A DNA stretch of 64,000 nucleotides, from positions 1,208,761 through 1,272,760 of the forward strand of contig JABTUW010000004.1 of the NCBI GenBank assembly GCA_015075185.1. Reading direction: 5' to 3'. A program made the translations under genes and the position numbers. The notes under the pieces are model-generated. The model ran no database searches, had not been told where the DNA came from, and saw only the letters and a list, made by a program, of their open reading frames with translations. Within the stretch, counting starts at the first letter, position 1, and each line of letters begins with the position of its first letter. The DNA is from Anaerolineales bacterium (lineage in GTDB: Bacteria > Chloroflexota > Anaerolineae > 4572-78 > J111). Positions 16,789-24,904 of the stretch are shown in pieces.

Positions 16789-18009
16789 ATGACTCATCTC
16801 GACAAACCCAAAATCCGTAATGTAACCGCCCAGCGAACCACCTATCAAGGAGAACCCGTCTTTCTCCTTCAGGACCGGCTCAAGCTAACGGAGGCGGCTA
16901 TTGTGCTGCCGCAAGTTTTGGGACCCCTGGTCATGTTGTGCGACGGGAACAACACGCTGCCCGAAATTAAGGCCGCCCTGGAAGTTCGTTATGGCTTGCG
17001 ACTGCCGCAAGAAACTCTTGAAGGCATGTTAGCTCAATTTGACCAGGCTTTATTGCTGGAAGGCGGAACTTTTGAACATTTCAAACAGCAAGCCATTGCT
17101 GAGTATCGGGCTGCTCCTTTCCGGCAACCCACCCTGGCCGGTCTCTCCTATCCAGCCGATCCAGAGGCGCTGCGCCGGATGTTGCAGGATTATCTGGACG
17201 AGGTTCGTGAAGTTCCGGCAGTTTCCCCGGACAGCCGGGGAATTATCAGTCCTCATATTGATTATCAACGCGGCGGGCCTGTCTATGCCCAGCTCTGGGC
17301 CAGCGCGGCTGAAGCAGTCCGCCAGGCTGAACTGGTGATCATTTTCGGTACCGATCACAACGGCGGTAACCTCGGCACCATTAATTTGACCTGCCAGAAC
17401 TACAGCTCGCCTTTGGGCGTGATGCCGACCGACCAGGATTTGGTGGCCCGGCTGGCCGCAGCTTTGGGGCCACAAACTGTCTTTGCCGATGAACTCCTCC
17501 ACCGCGATGAATGGTCTATCGAGTTAGTTTTGGTCTGGTTGCAATATATGAGAGACGGCAAACCTTGTCCGGTTTTGCCTATTTTGTCCGGTTCTTTTCT
17601 TCACTTTATGATGGGCCAGGCCAAATTGGAGGAGGAGACAAATTTCAGTATTCTCCTTGACCTGTTACGCGAGGAAATGACCAAACGGCGTACTTTAGTT
17701 GTCGCTTCCGGCGACCTGGCTCACCTGGGACCGGCCTTCGATGGCCCCCCGCTTGATGCAGCAGCCCAGGCCCAAATGAAGGTTGATGATAAAGTGCTGA
17801 TAGATACCCTGGCCCAGGGCAGCGCCAGCGCCTTTTTTGAACTGATGCAAGCCGGGCAGTATGAGCGCAATGTGTGCGGCTTGTCACCGTTCTACTTTAC
17901 CTTGAGCGCCCTGAGCCATACCCAGGGCCAAACTATTGCCTACGACCGCTGCCCGGCGGATAATCGGAACACCTCCTTTGTTTCGATTTGCGGGATGGTC
18001 TTGGAGTAG
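16789..18009 (+). CDS. amrB: AmmeMemoRadiSam system protein B (Memo family)
   Basis: Memo-family protein, 406 residues. The C-terminal 270 residues carry the family landmarks: SPHIDYQRGGPVYAQL, a FGTDHNGG motif with its His, the HRDEWSIELVLVWLQ segment, and VVASGDLAHLGPAF. The N-terminal 110 residues are an added helical domain seen in some bacterial members. The family is metal-dependent and related to extradiol dioxygenases. Its usual partners, an AMMECR1 protein and a radical SAM enzyme, are not in this window. It is probably the first gene of a run with the cupin and RluE genes. Confidence 0.85.
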   Translation: MTHLDKPKIRNVTAQRTTYQGEPVFLLQDRLKLTEAAIVLPQVLGPLVMLCDGNNTLPEIKAALEVRYGLRLPQETLEGMLAQFDQALLLEGGTFEHFKQQAIAEYRAAPFRQPTLAGLSYPADPEALRRMLQDYLDEVREVPAVSPDSRGIISPHIDYQRGGPVYAQLWASAAEAVRQAELVIIFGTDHNGGNLGTINLTCQNYSSPLGVMPTDQDLVARLAAALGPQTVFADELLHRDEWSIELVLVWLQYMRDGKPCPVLPILSGSFLHFMMGQAKLEEETNFSILLDLLREEMTKRRTLVVASGDLAHLGPAFDGPPLDAAAQAQMKVDDKVLIDTLAQGSASAFFELMQAGQYERNVCGLSPFYFTLSALSHTQGQTIAYDRCPADNRNTSFVSICGMVLE

Positions 18010-18083
18010 AGAGTAAACAATAGGCAAGGAATAATTCGTAAAGTTAAGTTATCCTTCAAGCTACAAGCAAGGCAAAAATCGAA

Positions 18084-18473
18084 ATGGCAGCGTTGGTCCA
18101 CTATCTTAACGAATACAAGTCACTCAATGGCTCCCCTATTCACAGTACTCCCTTCTATGTGGGGCAAGATATTATCGCCTGCCTCGTTTCTTTACAGCCC
18201 GGCGCCCTAGTACCCGAACACATGCACGAACATCAGGATGAAATCTTTGATGTCATTGAGGGTGAAGGTATCTTTGTCCTGGCCGGACAGGACATCGTGT
18301 TGAAACCGGGAATGACCATTTGCGTGCCGGCCAACACACTCCATGGACTGCGTGCGGGAGATCAACCCTGGATTTTGCGCGAGACAGTCCACCGGCGGGT
18401 CTATGCCCGGCAGGCCCTTAGGCGAGCCTGGCAGAAAAGGTGGCAGAAACTGCGGCGGCTTCTTCCCCGATGA
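18084..18473 (+). CDS. Cupin-domain protein
   Basis: Single-domain cupin, 129 residues. The metal-binding motifs are visible: PEHMHEHQDEIFDVIEGEG (cupin motif 1, with the His-His-Glu set) and PANTLHGLRAG (motif 2 His). A basic C-terminal tail (RRAWQKRWQKLRR) follows. The cupin barrel usually binds a divalent metal, and the role cannot be told further. Its stop overlaps the start of the RluE gene (ATGA), so the two are translationally coupled. Confidence 0.85.
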   Translation: MAALVHYLNEYKSLNGSPIHSTPFYVGQDIIACLVSLQPGALVPEHMHEHQDEIFDVIEGEGIFVLAGQDIVLKPGMTICVPANTLHGLRAGDQPWILRETVHRRVYARQALRRAWQKRWQKLRRLLPR

Positions 18474-19120
18474 GCAAGTCTCGCCAGGGCCGCCGCACCT
18501 ACCCGGCTCAACCCCGCCGCTCGCCTTCTCCTCCGGCTGGCGGACACCGAACCCTTATCTTTTGCAAACCGTATAAAGTTCTGAGCAGTTTCACCGACCC
18601 GGAAGGTCACGTCACTCTCAGCGATTATATAGATGTACCGGGCGTCTACGCTGCCGGCAGGCTGGATTATGATAGTGAAGGCTTGCTCCTTTTGACTTCC
18701 GATGGCTGGCTGGCACATCGCATTACCCAGCCTAAATACAAACTCAAGAAAACCTACCTGGTCCAGGTAGAAAATATCCCCACTGAAGCGGCTTTGAACC
18801 AGCTTCGCCAGGGTGTTGTGGTGCAAGGCGAGCGTACCCGTCCGGCAGAAGTGGAACTCCTGGCGGCTGAACCTGATATTTTTCCCCGCTCGGAACCCAT
18901 CCGCTATCGTCCGACCATCCCCACCACCTGGCTAAAAATCGGGCTGCGTGAGGGCCGCAAACGGCAGATCCGCCGGATGACGGCAGCCGTAGGCCACCCA
19001 ACGCTGCGGCTCATACGTACGGCTATCGGCCCGATTACCCTTGGCCAACTTATCCCCGGCCAATGGCGAGATTTAACCCCAGCAGAATTGAAAACCCTGA
19101 AACAAAGCCTTACCTCCTGA
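18470..19120 (+). CDS. rluE: 23S rRNA pseudouridine synthase RluE-type
   Basis: Pseudouridine synthase of the RsuA/RluB/E/F family, 216 residues, which isomerises a uridine in 23S rRNA (U2457 for E. coli RluE). It lacks an N-terminal S4 domain, as RluE does: after a basic stretch it starts the catalytic fold directly with FCKPYKVLSSF. The catalytic Asp is in AGRLDYDSEGLLLLT. Later motifs are KTYLVQV and REGRKRQIRRM. The ATG at 18470 overlaps the cupin stop and is preferred over an in-frame upstream ATG at 18440 lying inside the cupin gene. Confidence 0.92.
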   Translation: MSKSRQGRRTYPAQPRRSPSPPAGGHRTLIFCKPYKVLSSFTDPEGHVTLSDYIDVPGVYAAGRLDYDSEGLLLLTSDGWLAHRITQPKYKLKKTYLVQVENIPTEAALNQLRQGVVVQGERTRPAEVELLAAEPDIFPRSEPIRYRPTIPTTWLKIGLREGRKRQIRRMTAAVGHPTLRLIRTAIGPITLGQLIPGQWRDLTPAELKTLKQSLTS

Positions 19121-19250
19121 TCCAAACGTATAAGTTCTAGTCCCCAAATTCAGACGCTTAACTTTCCCCCAATTTTAGGGGTGTTGCTCCGTCTTAATTG
19201 ATGTTATTATACAGACATTAGTTACTTCAAACAGCACCTGTATCTGTCCT

Positions 19251-21257
19251 ATGCCTACCAGATTATCTCCTAAAATCGCAAAAGTTTTACTTCTCGTTGG
19301 TTTGGCAATTAATGTTAGTTTTGTTTTACCAGACCCAGTTTTGGGATATCAAGCGGTGGTTAATCTCGACCAGGCAGTTCAAATGGCCGGTAAGCCAGCT
19401 CAAAATGATGGCCTGATTCAGACTTTTACTCTGCTAACGGCCAATGATAGAAGTTCGCTAACCCAAATCCAGCAGTTCATTAAGGATGGTGGTGGCCAAA
19501 CTAATCATATCTTGCCTGATCAGGCGCTCATTGCCAAAGTACCACCTCAACTCCTGTCGCAACTGATTACTTTCCCAGGAGTAGCCGGCGTTTATACTCA
19601 GGCAGTTGAACTAGCCACAATGGATAGTTACGGTCCCGGGGCGCGTCGCTTTGCCAGCGCATGGAATAGCCTGATTACTCCCCAACCATCTCTCCCGGGT
19701 GTTAACTTTATCACCGAAGCCCAAAGCGGCAATCATGCGGACGCCTTTACTGCCCCGGACGTGTCAGCAGGTAAGGAGTCGAGCATTTCGGGCGCCTCTG
19801 TTACACCCGGCTATTATCAAACCAGTGAGTATATGGCCGGTTCGGTGGCAGTGGGTATCGTTCTGGTCGAGAGCAACGGCGCTGTAGATCCTTCAACCGA
19901 AAATTGGACTTCCGACGAGAAACAACTTGTTTTTAATGAAATTGTGACTGCACTCAATTGGTGGGCCAAGCTAGAACCAAAGGCTCAGCTAAGTTTTGTT
20001 TATGACGACCACTTTTCCACCCCCTTGCCAACCAGCGTCGAACCGATCACCCGCTCCTTTACTGACCAACAGTACTGGATTTCAGATGCAATGAAGGCCC
20101 TGGGATATAACAGTACCTCCTACTTCACCAGTGTGCGTAATTACGATAATGCCCTGAGAACTCTGTATCAAACAGACTGGGCTTTTACCATTTTTGTGGT
20201 TGACAGTTCAGCCGATGCTGATAATTACTTTAAGGACGGATACTTTGCTTATGCTTATCTGGGCGGTCCGTTTTTAGTGCTAACGTATGGCAATAATGGC
20301 TATGGTCCCGGTAATATGGATGCCGTTGCTGCCCACGAGGTGGGTCACATTTTTCAGGCTCTTGATCAATACGGAGGGGCTGCTCAAGCTTGTACCCGTC
20401 GCTCCGGTTATCTCAACGTCGAAAACCAAAACAGCGAGGCCAGTGGTTGTTTGTCCAATGTAAACAGCATTATGCGGGGCCAGATTTATCCTTATACATT
20501 AGGCGCTATTGATCCCTACGCTGCCGGGCAAATTGGCTGGCGTGACAGCGATAAAGATAATATTCTTGACCCATTGGATACTCAACTGACCATTACCCTG
20601 AGCGAAATTAGTCGAAATGAGCGGCAGATTACGGGGAGTGGGACAGCCCAGATTATCCCTTACCCTTCCCCCAATCGGGCCAGTGTCACGATTAACACTT
20701 TAACCGGCGTCAAGTACCGCTTCAACGCCGGCAGTTGGCAGCCGGCTCTCGCCGCCGATGGCGCTTTTGATGAAACCGGTGAGACCTACCATATCATCTC
20801 CACTCCACTTGAGCCTGGACTACATCTCCTGGAAGTTGCCGCTTTTGACTCAGCCGGCAATGTCTCGGACCCTTTTGTCTCTTCAGCAGTCATCATCCCC
20901 AACCCGCTTGATCCTGGCCCTAATACTGAGCTTTACACGCCGGATAATATAGTCGCTAACCAAGCCCTAACCCTCAATGGGGTCGCTTATCACGCTCAGA
21001 GGGAGCATATTGCTCAGGTTGAATTTAGGGTTAATAGGGGCCCCTGGCAACCGGCTCAAGCTCAAGATGGTCTATTTGATGGTGATTATGAGCCTTTTAT
21101 CGTGTCGCTTAATCTACCTGAAGCAGGAACCTATTTGATTGAAGCGTTTGCTACCGATACTGACGGTTTTGTCGAAAGTGAGTTTGCCCGTCGAGAAATT
21201 CAAGTCACCCAACCATTAACCACTGTTTTTTTACCGTTACTGACGAATGTTCCATAA
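19251..21257 (+). CDS. Secreted protein with HExxH metalloprotease motif and Ig-like domains
   Basis: A 668-residue exported protein. It has a signal peptide (about 1-33), a propeptide-like region resembling protease inhibitor I9 modules (ANDRSSLTQIQQFIKDGGGQ), then a central domain with the zinc-protease motif AAHEVGHIFQALDQYGG near residue 362 and a following MRGQIYPY segment. The third zinc ligand cannot be fixed by eye. Two Ig/fibronectin-like repeats follow (about 480-560 and 560-650; VRYRFNAG-like and VEFRVNRGPWQPA strands), ending in VFLPLLTNV, a tail often seen on exported Chloroflexota proteins. It is probably a secreted zinc peptidase of unknown target. Confidence 0.72.
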   Translation: MPTRLSPKIAKVLLLVGLAINVSFVLPDPVLGYQAVVNLDQAVQMAGKPAQNDGLIQTFTLLTANDRSSLTQIQQFIKDGGGQTNHILPDQALIAKVPPQLLSQLITFPGVAGVYTQAVELATMDSYGPGARRFASAWNSLITPQPSLPGVNFITEAQSGNHADAFTAPDVSAGKESSISGASVTPGYYQTSEYMAGSVAVGIVLVESNGAVDPSTENWTSDEKQLVFNEIVTALNWWAKLEPKAQLSFVYDDHFSTPLPTSVEPITRSFTDQQYWISDAMKALGYNSTSYFTSVRNYDNALRTLYQTDWAFTIFVVDSSADADNYFKDGYFAYAYLGGPFLVLTYGNNGYGPGNMDAVAAHEVGHIFQALDQYGGAAQACTRRSGYLNVENQNSEASGCLSNVNSIMRGQIYPYTLGAIDPYAAGQIGWRDSDKDNILDPLDTQLTITLSEISRNERQITGSGTAQIIPYPSPNRASVTINTLTGVKYRFNAGSWQPALAADGAFDETGETYHIISTPLEPGLHLLEVAAFDSAGNVSDPFVSSAVIIPNPLDPGPNTELYTPDNIVANQALTLNGVAYHAQREHIAQVEFRVNRGPWQPAQAQDGLFDGDYEPFIVSLNLPEAGTYLIEAFATDTDGFVESEFARREIQVTQPLTTVFLPLLTNVP

Positions 21258-21379
21258 GACCCAGGACTGTCATCCTTGGCCCAAATTGCTGGCATGGATT
21301 GGCTCGACCCTATTGGATACCTAAAAGTGGTACATCTTCCATTTTGGCCTATGTACGTATATAATTAGGGAAGTAAATA

Positions 21380-22480
21380 GTGATAAACACGCAGACAATT
21401 CTTAATTACAGGAACTTGCTAGTGAACAGTGTTGAAGAAATGCGGTCTAATGAGATAGACACCTTGACTCAAACGCTGCATCATGAACTTGTTGCTCTGG
21501 CAGCTTCGCTTAAAGGTCGGCTTACCCCCGGCGAAGAAGATATGCTGGCCAATCTTTTCCAGGTGCAGATGAATTTACAGGCGTTACTGAACCAAACGCT
21601 GCCCAAAGGCAGTGATATCCTTACTCCCCTGCCCCTTTCTACCTCGGCAAAAGAAGTTGACAACATCGTCTACGCTCAGGCTATGCAATATGCCCGTGAC
21701 CTGGTAAAAGCGATGCGTCAGAAGAAGGAGCATCAGCGCCGCCTGGAGCTGACTTCACAACAACTGATTCGGGCCGAGAAGCTGGCTACGGTAGGACAAG
21801 TAGCCGCTACTGTGGCCCATGAATTGAATAACATCCTTACCCCGCTGCTGATGTACGCCAAATTGATTCACCAGGAGGCAGCCAACAATGGCAGTTCAGA
21901 GATAGCAGAGTTTGCCAGTCACATTACTAATATTGCCAATCGGGCCTCTGACATGCTCCGCCAACTGGTTGATGCATCCCGGAATGGCCCCACTACAACT
22001 ATTTCGGTAGATGTAGTGAAAGTGATCAATAATGCCCTGGCTCTGCTGGCGCCCCGGATTCATAAACAAAATATTAATATTGTGCTCCAACACGCCGAAA
22101 ACTTGGCCCTGGTGCGGGGCAATCCCAGTCAATTGGAGCAGGTTTTTATCAACATCGCCTTGAATGCGTTTGATGTTATGCCTCAGGGCGGTGACTTTAC
22201 CATTACAGTCAAGCCTTCAAGCGGCGACCCCCAAACCCACAATCAGTTTATTAGTGTGTTTCTGCATGATACTGGCGAAGGTATTGCCCCGGAACATATT
22301 AGCAGTATCTTTGATCCTTTTTTCACCACAAAAGCGCACGGCGCCGGCACTGGTTTAGGTCTCTTTGTTAGTTATCTCATCATCAATCAACACCAAGGGG
22401 TCATTGAAGTAGAAAGTGAGCGTGGAGTCGGCACTACTTTTATAGTCAAATTGCCGCTGGCAAGTAAGGATGAAAAATGA
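21380..22480 (+). CDS. Soluble histidine kinase (HisKA-HATPase)
   Basis: Cytoplasmic sensor kinase, 366 residues, with no recognisable ligand domain. A helical N-terminus (1-110) leads into a coiled coil (YAQAMQYARDLVKAMRQKKE), then HisKA with His147 in VAATVAHELNNILTPLL and HATPase_c with an N-box (QVFINIALNAFDVM), DTGEGI and GTGLGLFV. The NNIL form after the His is typical of NtrB/hybrid-type kinases. GTG start at 21380. Its stop overlaps the start of the response regulator at 22477 (ATGA), its certain partner. The coiled-coil segment is shared with the kinase at 23229. Confidence 0.92.
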   Translation: MINTQTILNYRNLLVNSVEEMRSNEIDTLTQTLHHELVALAASLKGRLTPGEEDMLANLFQVQMNLQALLNQTLPKGSDILTPLPLSTSAKEVDNIVYAQAMQYARDLVKAMRQKKEHQRRLELTSQQLIRAEKLATVGQVAATVAHELNNILTPLLMYAKLIHQEAANNGSSEIAEFASHITNIANRASDMLRQLVDASRNGPTTTISVDVVKVINNALALLAPRIHKQNINIVLQHAENLALVRGNPSQLEQVFINIALNAFDVMPQGGDFTITVKPSSGDPQTHNQFISVFLHDTGEGIAPEHISSIFDPFFTTKAHGAGTGLGLFVSYLIINQHQGVIEVESERGVGTTFIVKLPLASKDEK

Positions 22481-23151
22481 TGTATCCTATTAAAGTCTTC
22501 ATCATTGATGACGATTTTTATGTGCGACAGGCCACGACCAGCTTGTTAACCAGGGACGAACGTACCGAAGTGGTAGGTTCAGCATCCAGCATTGCCGAAG
22601 CAATGACCGAATTAGATGCCCTGATGCCTGACATTATTTTGTTAGACTTGGATTTTAAACACACCCGCGAGAGTGGCCTTGAGGCTGTTGTTCCCCTAAA
22701 GAATTTGTTACCCAAGACGGGTATTCTTATTTTCTCAGCCAGCCGGGATGAAAACTCAATTCTGGAGGCAATGCAGGCTGGGGCCGATGGTTACATTTGG
22801 AAAAATGATGCTGCCGAAGGGTTGGGCAGCGCTATCGAGCGCGTCAAGGATGGCAGTTTTGTTATTACCGAGTCGATCGCTCGCCTGATTTATGGCAAAT
22901 TTAGCGGCCTCATTGATGAACGTCCTGCCGAAATCTTGCCGGAAAGCAAACGTTTTGTTGACCTCACCAAGCGAGTCGAGCAGGTCATGCGGCTCTTTTG
23001 CTTTGAGGGTATGTCGGCGCTTGAAATCGCCGAAACTTTGCATCTCTCCGAAAATACCGTCCGCGGGTATATCAAGGCCGGTTATGAGGTTGTCGGCGCT
23101 ACCACTCGGCGGGAAGCTTTCCAAAAGCTGATCGCCCGGGCAGATGAGTAA
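22477..23151 (+). CDS. Response regulator with LuxR-like HTH
   Basis: Response regulator, 224 residues. The receiver has FIIDDDFYVRQ, phospho-acceptor Asp in IILLDLDFKHTRESG (the loop after it is longer than usual) and Lys in GYIWKND. The C-terminal HTH (about 165-220; SALEIAETLHLSENTVRGYI) is of LuxR/sigma4 type, but its lead-in lacks the usual LTxRE start. It is translationally coupled to the kinase at 21380-22480 by a 4-bp overlap. Confidence 0.9.
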   Translation: MMYPIKVFIIDDDFYVRQATTSLLTRDERTEVVGSASSIAEAMTELDALMPDIILLDLDFKHTRESGLEAVVPLKNLLPKTGILIFSASRDENSILEAMQAGADGYIWKNDAAEGLGSAIERVKDGSFVITESIARLIYGKFSGLIDERPAEILPESKRFVDLTKRVEQVMRLFCFEGMSALEIAETLHLSENTVRGYIKAGYEVVGATTRREAFQKLIARADE

Positions 23152-23228
23152 TTTACCCCTTAAGATGCGGCGCCTTAAATACCGCTTATACTTTCAGGGC
23201 TAAAATGCGGCCTAACAGGAGTATCACA

Positions 23229-24683
23229 ATGACTGACAACAACCATCTAGAAACTCAGCAAGCTTATGCCCAGGCCCAGGCCTATGGCCGAGACTTGGCC
23301 CGACTCTATGCTCTTGAAAAAGAGCGGCGCAAAGAGCTAGAAATAACTTCGCAAAAATTACAGGCCATCTTTGATTACGTGCCCACCGGCCTGGCTGTAG
23401 TAGACCGCAATTTAAATCTGGTTGAAGCGAATCCTCGTTTTCTGGCCTTGTTAGAACAAAAAGCCGACTGCCTGGGTCAGCCGCTTTCAAAGTTACTACC
23501 CGTAGAAGCTTTAGTCAAAAGTATGCAGTCGGTGACAAACGGGGTAGATAAATTAGGCAGTGTCGAAATACAGATAATCGAACCAGTTGCCCGGACACTC
23601 TTGGTCAATCTCTCCCCTTTAAATGGGGGTCAGGATTGGGTACTGGTTTTTCACGATTTAACGGAGCGACAGCGTCTAGAAGGGTTAAAGAGTGAATTTG
23701 TAAATATTGCGGCCCACGAGCTGCGCACTCCCCTGGCCGGGGTTATGGGTTTTGTTTCGGTTTTGAAGGAGGATTTGAAGGACAGCGATAATAGTGTTGC
23801 CGTAGAAATTATGGATTTAATTCTGCAATCAACCGAGCGCCTAAAAGGTATTATCGATGAATTGGTAGATTTTGCCACGTCTCAGCACTTAACTGAAGAT
23901 AATCTCCATATTTCTGAAATAGATCTAAACCGGCTTTTACATAAATGCCTGACCATTTTACAGCCGCAGATTAAGACGAAGGAGTTAAGTTACCAACTTG
24001 ACATACCCGGCGACTCGATTATTGTCCAAGCCGATCAACGAATTTTGACTGAAGTCATTTACCACCTTCTGGAAAATGCGGTCAAGTTCAATAAACCCCG
24101 AGGTAAAATCTTTATCCGAGTGTATCATCTACCTTCGGCTTCTTCAGCCGCTGATGTTTCCAAGAAAACAGGGGTTATCATTGAAATTGAGGATACCGGG
24201 GTTGGCATTCCTCAAACTGAACTTGATAAAATTTTCGACAAGTTTTATCAAGTTGAAGAGCATCTGATTCGAGCTGTTGGCGGTCTAGGTCTGGGTTTAA
24301 CCATCGTCAAGCGCGGTATCGAGCGGCACGGGGGTCAACTTTGGGTTACCAGCCAGTTGGGCCAGGGGAGTGTCTTTAGGATGATGCTCCCGGCCATCAA
24401 TGAATCCTCTGAAATTTCCATAGACAATCGGCTTGACGTGGTTCACCAGCAAATGCTGGTTTATGCGCAGGATATGGCTCGTGCCGTTACGTCTCAACGA
24501 AAGCTAAGCAAAAAAGTGGAACAAATTAATAGCTTGAGCCTTATCTTGGCTGAAAAGTTAAATGAACTGGCCTTAACTCAACCTGACCCTGAAACTCACG
24601 CTAAAGGCATTGAGCACATCCAAAAGATTGTTCAAGAATTGACAGATTTATCCACTGAGCACGTTCAATCTTCTTTGACCTAA
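23229..24683 (+). CDS. PAS-domain histidine kinase with C-terminal helical tail
   Basis: Soluble kinase, 484 residues. The N-terminal coiled coil (AQAYGRDLARLYALEKERRK) closely resembles that of the kinase at 21380. A PAS domain (about 45-145) follows, then HisKA with His163 in NIAAHELRTPLAG, and HATPase_c (IEDTGVGIP, GGLGLGLTIVK). After the ATPase there are about 85 extra residues repeating the coiled-coil style (MLVYAQDMARAVTSQRKLSK) and another helix, possibly an output or dimerisation element. The ATG at 23229 is chosen because AGGAG lies 7 bp upstream. It has no regulator of its own directly after it. Confidence 0.92.
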   Translation: MTDNNHLETQQAYAQAQAYGRDLARLYALEKERRKELEITSQKLQAIFDYVPTGLAVVDRNLNLVEANPRFLALLEQKADCLGQPLSKLLPVEALVKSMQSVTNGVDKLGSVEIQIIEPVARTLLVNLSPLNGGQDWVLVFHDLTERQRLEGLKSEFVNIAAHELRTPLAGVMGFVSVLKEDLKDSDNSVAVEIMDLILQSTERLKGIIDELVDFATSQHLTEDNLHISEIDLNRLLHKCLTILQPQIKTKELSYQLDIPGDSIIVQADQRILTEVIYHLLENAVKFNKPRGKIFIRVYHLPSASSAADVSKKTGVIIEIEDTGVGIPQTELDKIFDKFYQVEEHLIRAVGGLGLGLTIVKRGIERHGGQLWVTSQLGQGSVFRMMLPAINESSEISIDNRLDVVHQQMLVYAQDMARAVTSQRKLSKKVEQINSLSLILAEKLNELALTQPDPETHAKGIEHIQKIVQELTDLSTEHVQSSLT

Positions 24684-24743
24684 CTCTTGTTTAAAGGAGT
24701 CGTCACGAGCCTAAAGCATACCACCAACAATGAAAACGTTGTT

Positions 24744-24785
24744 CTGACTACTGGCTACTGATTACTGGCTACTGACGACTGACTA
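24744..24785. repeat. Heptanucleotide tandem repeat (CTGACTA type), 6 units
   Basis: Six head-to-tail degenerate heptamers (CTGACTA, CTGGCTA, CTGATTA, CTGGCTA, CTGACGA, CTGACTA) between two kinase genes. The same unit recurs at 62384-62418. The rest of the 220-bp gap shows no gene. Confidence 0.85.
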
Positions 24786-24904
24786 CTATTTTCAGAGGAG
24801 CTAAACCAAAGGATCAGGTTGTTTCTGCCAAAATACTTGAATCGAAAATGCGGCTCAAAGTAGATGTTTGTTGTCAGTAACCTTATCTCAATTATAATAA
24901 AGCA

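Noticed and set aside
24744..24785. Possible CRISPR array
   Set aside because: The period is 7 bp with degenerate units and no spacers. No cas genes are nearby.
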